Assembly (NCBI GenBank): GCA_934168365.1
Contig: CAKPNJ010000004.1
Location: 18,980 to 82,979, forward strand
Direction of reading: 5' to 3'
Source of the DNA: an uncultured Clostridia bacterium
Lineage (GTDB): Bacteria > Bacillota > Clostridia > TANB77 > CAG-508
Length of the DNA stretch: 64,000 nt
The notes beneath the pieces are model-generated. The model did no database searches. It saw nothing but the letters and a program-made list of their open reading frames with translations, and was not told the DNA's origin. Position numbers and translations under genes: made by a program. This document shows positions 59,476-64,000 of the stretch, one piece after another; the stretch's first letter is position 1, and every line of letters begins with the position of its first letter.

Positions 59476-61158
59476 ATGAAGGACAAGTTAAAAATGAAAT
59501 TTAATGTGTTAGCCGTATTTTGCATTATAATATTTTGCTTTGCACTAACACCGGTTACATTTCAAAACGACACATATTATACAATAAAAATAGGTGAACA
59601 CATTGTGCAAACAGGGGAAATAGACATGAAAGACCCATTTTCATGGCATGAAGATTTGCCATATACATATAACCATTGGCTATATGATGTTAGCACATAC
59701 TTAGTGTATGATTTAGGAGAAAACATAGGGATAGGAGGCTTTTGCTCATTATATATTGCAACAGTAATTCTATGTATGATACTTGGACTAGTAATTTATT
59801 TTACTTCAGCTAAGCTAAGCAAAAATCAAATAGTATCATTTTTAGTCACAATGGCAACAATGTATTTATTAAAAAGCTTCATTGCCGCTAGAGCACAATT
59901 GGTAACCTTTATATTATTCGCACTTACTATACTATTTATAGAGCAATTCATCAGTACCAAAAAGAAGAGATATGCTGTTTGTTTAGTTATAATTCCAATA
60001 CTAATAGCTAACTTGCATTGTGCTGTATGGCCATTTTACTTTGTATTATACCTACCATATATTGCGGAATACTTACTAGCAGTTTTAGTAGAAGCACAAT
60101 TATATTACTGGTTTGCAATTAAATGGAATGAACTTAAAATAAAAAAATTAACTAAAAAAGGAAAACTTGAAGAAATAGGTCAATATCAAGAAAAAATAGC
60201 ACACTTACAATTAGATAAAGAAAACTCAGCACAAGATAGAAAGAAAAGAGAGAAAAAATCATATAAAGTTATATTCAAAAAAGAACCAATGGTTAAATGG
60301 CTAATACTTATTATGGTCATTTGTGCATTTACAGGACTATTAACGCCTATAGGTGATACACCATATACACTATTACCAAGGCTAATGCAAGGAAATACAA
60401 CACAAAATATTAGTGAGCATCAACCACTAGTGTTAATAAACAACAAAGCAATGCTAACTGTATTTGCCGTATTTATAATATTTTTAATATTTACAGATAC
60501 AAAAGCTCCGTTAAGAGACTTCTTTATGTTAGCAGGTCTTACATTATTAACCCTCATGACGAGAAGACAAGCATCAATATTTGTTATAATATGTGGTTTT
60601 ATATTTACAAAAATGGTATCTAGCTTCTTTTCAAAATATGACAAAGACGGAACAAAAAAGGTTTTGCAAACTATGACATCATTACTAGGAAAGGTATTTA
60701 CAATTTTACTTGTAGTACTTGTAAGCTTTGTAATATATAAAGACAAAATAAATGACAAATTTGTAAACGAAAAAATATATCCGGTACAAGCTGCAGATTA
60801 CATTCTAACAAGCTTAGACATAAAAAATATGCGTTTATTTAACGAATATAATTATGGAAGTTATTTGCTATATAGAGGAATACCAGTATTTATAGATTCA
60901 AGAGCAGATTTGTATTCACCTGAATTTAATGGAACAAAAAATAAAGATGGAAAATATGAAGGAAGAGATATCTTCACTGATTATATAAACACTTCAAATG
61001 GTAGCAAATACTATGAAGACACATTTGAAAAATACGATATAACACATGTAATCTTAAAGAAAAATACAAAACTAAAAATGCTTTTATCAAAAGATAAAAA
61101 TTATAATGAAATATATCAAGATAATAATTTTATAATTTATGAAAGATTGTCAAAATAA
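59476..61158 (+). CDS. Large polytopic membrane protein, GT-C glycosyltransferase-like
   Basis: A 560-residue protein with an N-terminal helix (10-27) followed by a long outer loop carrying NDTYYTIKIGEHIVQTG and DPFSWHEDLPYTYNHWLYD, the layout of GT-C lipid-linked sugar transferases in which an acidic residue lies in the first external loop. About ten further helices follow, interrupted by a charged cytoplasmic region (about 220-270, Lys/Glu-rich, coiled-coil-like). A C-terminal soluble domain (about 435-560) contains FNEYNYGSYLLYRGIPVFIDSRADLYSPEF. The donor and acceptor cannot be named; GT-C is inferred from layout only. Confidence 0.6.
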   Translation: MKDKLKMKFNVLAVFCIIIFCFALTPVTFQNDTYYTIKIGEHIVQTGEIDMKDPFSWHEDLPYTYNHWLYDVSTYLVYDLGENIGIGGFCSLYIATVILCMILGLVIYFTSAKLSKNQIVSFLVTMATMYLLKSFIAARAQLVTFILFALTILFIEQFISTKKKRYAVCLVIIPILIANLHCAVWPFYFVLYLPYIAEYLLAVLVEAQLYYWFAIKWNELKIKKLTKKGKLEEIGQYQEKIAHLQLDKENSAQDRKKREKKSYKVIFKKEPMVKWLILIMVICAFTGLLTPIGDTPYTLLPRLMQGNTTQNISEHQPLVLINNKAMLTVFAVFIIFLIFTDTKAPLRDFFMLAGLTLLTLMTRRQASIFVIICGFIFTKMVSSFFSKYDKDGTKKVLQTMTSLLGKVFTILLVVLVSFVIYKDKINDKFVNEKIYPVQAADYILTSLDIKNMRLFNEYNYGSYLLYRGIPVFIDSRADLYSPEFNGTKNKDGKYEGRDIFTDYINTSNGSKYYEDTFEKYDITHVILKKNTKLKMLLSKDKNYNEIYQDNNFIIYERLSK

Positions 61159-61170
61159 AAGGAGAGAACA

Positions 61171-62070
61171 TTGAAAATTATTGTGCGAGAAGAAACAGAA
61201 AGATTAGACAAATATATTAGTAAACAAAAAATAGAAATATCTAGAGCAATGATACAAAAGCTTATTGAGGAAAATCAAATATTAGTAAATGATAAACCTC
61301 AAAAAGCTTCATATAAAGTGCAAGCAGGAGACGAAATCATAATAAACATACCTGAGGTAAAAGAAACTGATTTAAAATCACAAGATATTCCTCTTGATAT
61401 TATATATGAAGATGATGACATTTTAGTAGTAAATAAGCCAAAGGGTATGGTAGTACATCCAGCAGTAGGAAACCCAGACGGAACGCTAGTAAATGCGGTT
61501 ATGGCACATTGCAAAGAAAACTTATCTGGAATTGGTGGAGAACTTAGACCAGGTATTGTACACAGGCTTGATAAAGACACATCAGGACTAATAATTGTTG
61601 CTAAAAACGATAAGGCACATATAAATTTGAGTGAACAAATTCAAAATAGAGAAGTAAAAAAGGTTTACTTGGCATTAGTAAGAGGAATTATTCCTGAGAA
61701 TGAAGCAACTATAAATATGCCAATAGCTAGAAGCACAAAAGACAGAAAGAAAATGGCAGTTGATAAAAAAGGAAAAGTGGCTATTACGCATTTTAAAGTA
61801 TTAGAAAGATTTGAAAAATACACATATCTGGAAGTTGCTATAGAAACAGGAAGAACACATCAAATTAGAGTGCATATGGCAGAGGTAGGTCATCCTGTAG
61901 TAGGGGACTATACATATTCAAATGGTAAGAATGAATTTAACATTCAAGGTCAAATGCTACACGCTAAAAGCTTAGATTTTAAACACCCTATAACAGGAAA
62001 ACAAATGCATTTGGAAGCACCATTGCCAGAATACTTTACGGAAATTTTAAATAGATTAAAACAGGAGTAA
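61171..62070 (+). CDS. RluA/RluD-family pseudouridine synthase
   Basis: Isomerises uridine to pseudouridine in 23S rRNA. 299 residues with an N-terminal S4-like domain (RLDKYISKQKIEISRAMIQKLI), then HRLDKDTSGLIIVAK with catalytic D134, and TGRTHQIRVHMAEVGHPVVGD. The order and length match RluD-type enzymes (the gene usually follows lspA, which is not seen here). Start TTG at 61171 after GGAGAG. Two bases before the next synthase gene. Confidence 0.92.
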   Translation: MKIIVREETERLDKYISKQKIEISRAMIQKLIEENQILVNDKPQKASYKVQAGDEIIINIPEVKETDLKSQDIPLDIIYEDDDILVVNKPKGMVVHPAVGNPDGTLVNAVMAHCKENLSGIGGELRPGIVHRLDKDTSGLIIVAKNDKAHINLSEQIQNREVKKVYLALVRGIIPENEATINMPIARSTKDRKKMAVDKKGKVAITHFKVLERFEKYTYLEVAIETGRTHQIRVHMAEVGHPVVGDYTYSNGKNEFNIQGQMLHAKSLDFKHPITGKQMHLEAPLPEYFTEILNRLKQE

Positions 62071-62072
62071 AA

Positions 62073-62789
62073 ATGGAAGAAAGATTACAAAAATTTTTGG
62101 CAAATCAAGGAGTTTGCTCTAGAAGAAAAGCAGAAGAATATATTTTAGAGGGGAAAGTAAAAGTAAATGGACAAGTTGTAACAGAGCTTGGAACTAAAAT
62201 AAATCCTGAAAAAGATAAAATAGAATTTAATGACAAGCTAGTTGCAACTGATGTAAAAAAGGTATATATATTACTTAATAAACCTATAGGGTATGTTAGT
62301 ACAGTAAAAGATCAATTTAATAGGCCAACAGTAATGGAACTTTTGAAAAAAGTTAATGAAAGTGTCGTACCCGTTGGAAGACTTGATATGTATACATCAG
62401 GAGCTTTAATATTAAGTAATGATGGTGATTTCGTCTATCAAGTTACACATCCAAAACATGAAATAAATAAAACATATCAAGTAACTGTAAAAGGAAAAAT
62501 TACTAACGAAGAAGTAGAAAATTTAAGAAATGGTGTAGATATAGGTGACTATATAACAAAACCTGCACAAGTTAGAATAATGAAAATAGATGAAGAAAAA
62601 AATATTTCCAGAATAGAAATTACAATACATGAAGGAAAAAATAGGCAAGTAAGAAGAATGTGCGAGGCAATAGGAAAAAAAGTACTAGCCTTACACAGAA
62701 GCAAAATTGGAGACATTGGAGTAAAAGATTTAATATTAGGAGAATTCAGATACTTAACTAATAAAGAAGTAAAACAAATATTAACATAG
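62073..62789 (+). CDS. RsuA/RluB-family pseudouridine synthase
   Basis: A 238-residue synthase of the RsuA group, acting on 16S or 23S rRNA: N-terminal S4 domain (RLQKFLANQGVCSRRKAEEYI), VGRLDMYTSGALILSNDGD with catalytic D105, and IHEGKNRQVRRMCEAIGKKV. The length fits RluB. It starts two bases after the RluD-like gene with a ribosome site CAGGAG inside it. Together the tandem genes point to rRNA modification in one transcript. Confidence 0.93.
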   Translation: MEERLQKFLANQGVCSRRKAEEYILEGKVKVNGQVVTELGTKINPEKDKIEFNDKLVATDVKKVYILLNKPIGYVSTVKDQFNRPTVMELLKKVNESVVPVGRLDMYTSGALILSNDGDFVYQVTHPKHEINKTYQVTVKGKITNEEVENLRNGVDIGDYITKPAQVRIMKIDEEKNISRIEITIHEGKNRQVRRMCEAIGKKVLALHRSKIGDIGVKDLILGEFRYLTNKEVKQILT

Positions 62790-62791
62790 TT

Positions 62792-62820
62792 TTGACTAAT
62801 TTGAAAATATGTGTTAATAT
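62792..62820 (+). promoter_or_regulatory. Promoter of the winged-helix gene
   Basis: TTGACT, 17-base spacer, TAATAT. It implies a leader of about 100 bases. Confidence 0.6.
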
Positions 62821-62894
62821 ATTAACAGTTGTTACTACTAATTGTAGAAACAAATATATAGCAAACACATAAATGCTTGACTTAATAAATATTT

Positions 62895-62913
62895 TAATCT
62901 TTGTTAAAGATTA
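62895..62913 (+). promoter_or_regulatory. Hairpin abutting the ribosome site of the winged-helix gene
   Basis: TAATCTTT (62895-62902), GTT loop, AAAGATTA (62906-62913). It ends next to GAGGGAGG (62914-62921), so it could affect ribosome access. Confidence 0.6.
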
Positions 62914-62927
62914 GAGGGAGGAATAAA

Positions 62928-63869
62928 ATGGTAGAAGATAATGAAATAAAGGCAACTATATCGCCTTTTGCAATTAGAGAAGGGGAACTAAAAGTATTTG
63001 ATGGTAAAGATGGATATGTTTCTATGAACCAAATTATACATAGAATAAACATAGGACATATTTCAGATATACACTTTGCCATTATTGAATTAGTAAACGA
63101 ATTTGAATTTATGACATCAAGACAATTGCTACAAATGTTAGAATGGAAAGGAATAGAAGTAGGATCACAAGACAAGCTAAACAATAAGTTAGAACAATTA
63201 GTAAAAACTAAAATATTAACTAGATATTATTTTAATTCAGAAGATGGAAAAGGAATTTATAGAATTTATTGCCTAGAAAAAATGGGAAAATATTTATTAA
63301 ATTCTCGTGGAACTGAATGTAAATGGCAACCAACTGATAACACAAAACCAGTTGCAATGATCAAGAAAAGATTAGCAGGAAATCAAACTTTAATAGCATA
63401 TTTAAGAAAAGTAAAAGCTTTTGACTCATATGTACCAAAGCCAAGCTTTACAGCTAAAAGAGCAGGAAAAGTATTTAAGGCAAGTGGTGGAAGTGTAAAA
63501 TTAACTAAGAACAACAAATCTTTAGAGTTTGTATTTGAAGTAATTAGAAGAGAAGATGATTGGGAGAAGAAATTAGTTGATAAAATGAAATTATATAAAG
63601 ACTTTTACGAAAACTTCCAAGCAGGAGATTCAGGATATATGAACTTGCCACAACTAATAATAATCTGTGAAGATGATAAACACATGGCAGAAACATTTAA
63701 AGCAATAGTAATGAATAAAGTTGAAATTTCTAATATAAGATTGTACTTTACAACAGATTTAAGACAAAATGAAGAAACCCTAGAAAAAACCTTAGTACAA
63801 TTTGTAATAGATCCAGAAAGTAAAAAATATAAAATGGAAAATATCGAAGTTAAATTATTAGGAATATAA
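62928..63869 (+). CDS. Winged-helix protein, replication-relaxation-like (probable)
   Basis: A 313-residue protein without signal peptide or membrane helix. Residues about 42-130 look like a winged helix: FEFMTSRQLLQMLEWKGIEVGS then KLNNKLEQLVKTKILTRYYFNSEDGKGIYRIYCLEKMGKYLL, the same pattern as the Replic_Relax family (N-terminal HTH reading T.RQL..L... then a YxLTxxG strand). The C-terminal half is a mixed alpha/beta domain with LPQLIIICEDDKHMAETFKAIV, which looks nuclease-like or Rossmann-like in secondary structure, as in that family. Start is the ATG at 62928 after GAGGGAGG; an earlier in-frame ATG lies in the hairpin. Its role on a chromosome is open. Confidence 0.55.
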   Translation: MVEDNEIKATISPFAIREGELKVFDGKDGYVSMNQIIHRINIGHISDIHFAIIELVNEFEFMTSRQLLQMLEWKGIEVGSQDKLNNKLEQLVKTKILTRYYFNSEDGKGIYRIYCLEKMGKYLLNSRGTECKWQPTDNTKPVAMIKKRLAGNQTLIAYLRKVKAFDSYVPKPSFTAKRAGKVFKASGGSVKLTKNNKSLEFVFEVIRREDDWEKKLVDKMKLYKDFYENFQAGDSGYMNLPQLIIICEDDKHMAETFKAIVMNKVEISNIRLYFTTDLRQNEETLEKTLVQFVIDPESKKYKMENIEVKLLGI

Positions 63870-63870
63870 A

Positions 63871-63909
63871 AAAACAAACCAGAAATTGATTTTTCTGGTT
63901 TGTTTTTTT
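63871..63909 (+). terminator. Terminator of the winged-helix gene
   Basis: AAACAAACCAGAAA / TTTCTGGTTTGTTT with a short loop and T-run. The last 91 bases (63910-64000) hold TGGC-AAAAAC-GCCA and a TTGACA at 63963-63968 that may belong to a promoter running out of the window; no gene. Confidence 0.88.
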
Positions 63910-64000
63910 ATATCCCCCAACCCCTTCCTTCCCATACATTTAGTGGCAAAAACGCCAAAAATTGACAAAAAAAGATAAGAAAATGTAAAAAACGGCTCAA

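Overview
The window is strongly AT-rich, genes start with good AGGAGG-type ribosome sites, and the stop codons and code are standard. Sporulation genes (spoIIE, a SpoVD-like transpeptidase with PASTA domains, a SleB-like hydrolase), a typical low-GC set of envelope genes and lean intergenic regions point to an endospore-forming member of the Clostridia, probably a gut-type lineage. No rRNA, tRNA, CRISPR array or transposase gene was recognised. Almost everything is chromosomal core, with small accessory islets between operons.

Layout. 1-5380: cell-shape operon (end of radC, mreB, mreC, mreD, mrdA and a very short minC-like gene). 5372-6308: three small reverse-strand genes of unknown function. 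6633-16515: two giant secreted, C-terminally membrane-anchored surface proteins in one operon. 16762-23340: spoIIE, then a WG-repeat protein, an unknown membrane protein, acpS and tatD. 23363-27290: lemA, a G5/SleB hydrolase, xth and an AI-2E-type permease. 27305-28056: a HicAB cassette with a frameshifted toxin, bounded by inverted copies of one terminator hairpin. 28147-31048: a two-component system and a small export protein. 31150-38850: rpoB-rpoC with their own promoter and a long leader, uncoupled from rplJL. 38895-40638: an islet of different codon use (unknown gene, MBL hydrolase, DUF3006). 40752-45833: gdpP, rplI, a tandem structured element, dnaB, tilS. 45950-53598: ftsH, SpoVD-like PBP and HD-GYP protein (reverse), a pilin-like gene, rnhB, pdp. 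53651-56487: small reverse-strand genes, a duplicated small-membrane-protein unit and an MqsR-like/Panacea toxin-antitoxin pair. 56662-58498: rpsB-tsf. 58718-63869: an EEP-family enzyme, a large membrane protein, two pseudouridine synthases and a winged-helix protein.

How it works together. Envelope biogenesis dominates: elongasome genes, two class B PBPs, surface adhesins, lytic enzymes and FtsH. Signalling genes include c-di-AMP hydrolysis (GdpP), a probable c-di-GMP-type HD-GYP enzyme and a VanRS-like pair.

The strongest unexplained signals are (1) a 120-bp tandem repeat between rplI and dnaB whose two copies keep the same helix through several compensatory changes; (2) a family of long hairpins with a GGGGACGG or GGGACAG core at four sites; (3) a duplicated promoter-leader-small membrane ORF-terminator unit at 53970-54920; (4) a nearly identical 23-nt promoter/operator shared by hicAB and a distant export gene. 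All calls come from reading the sequence; no searches were run.
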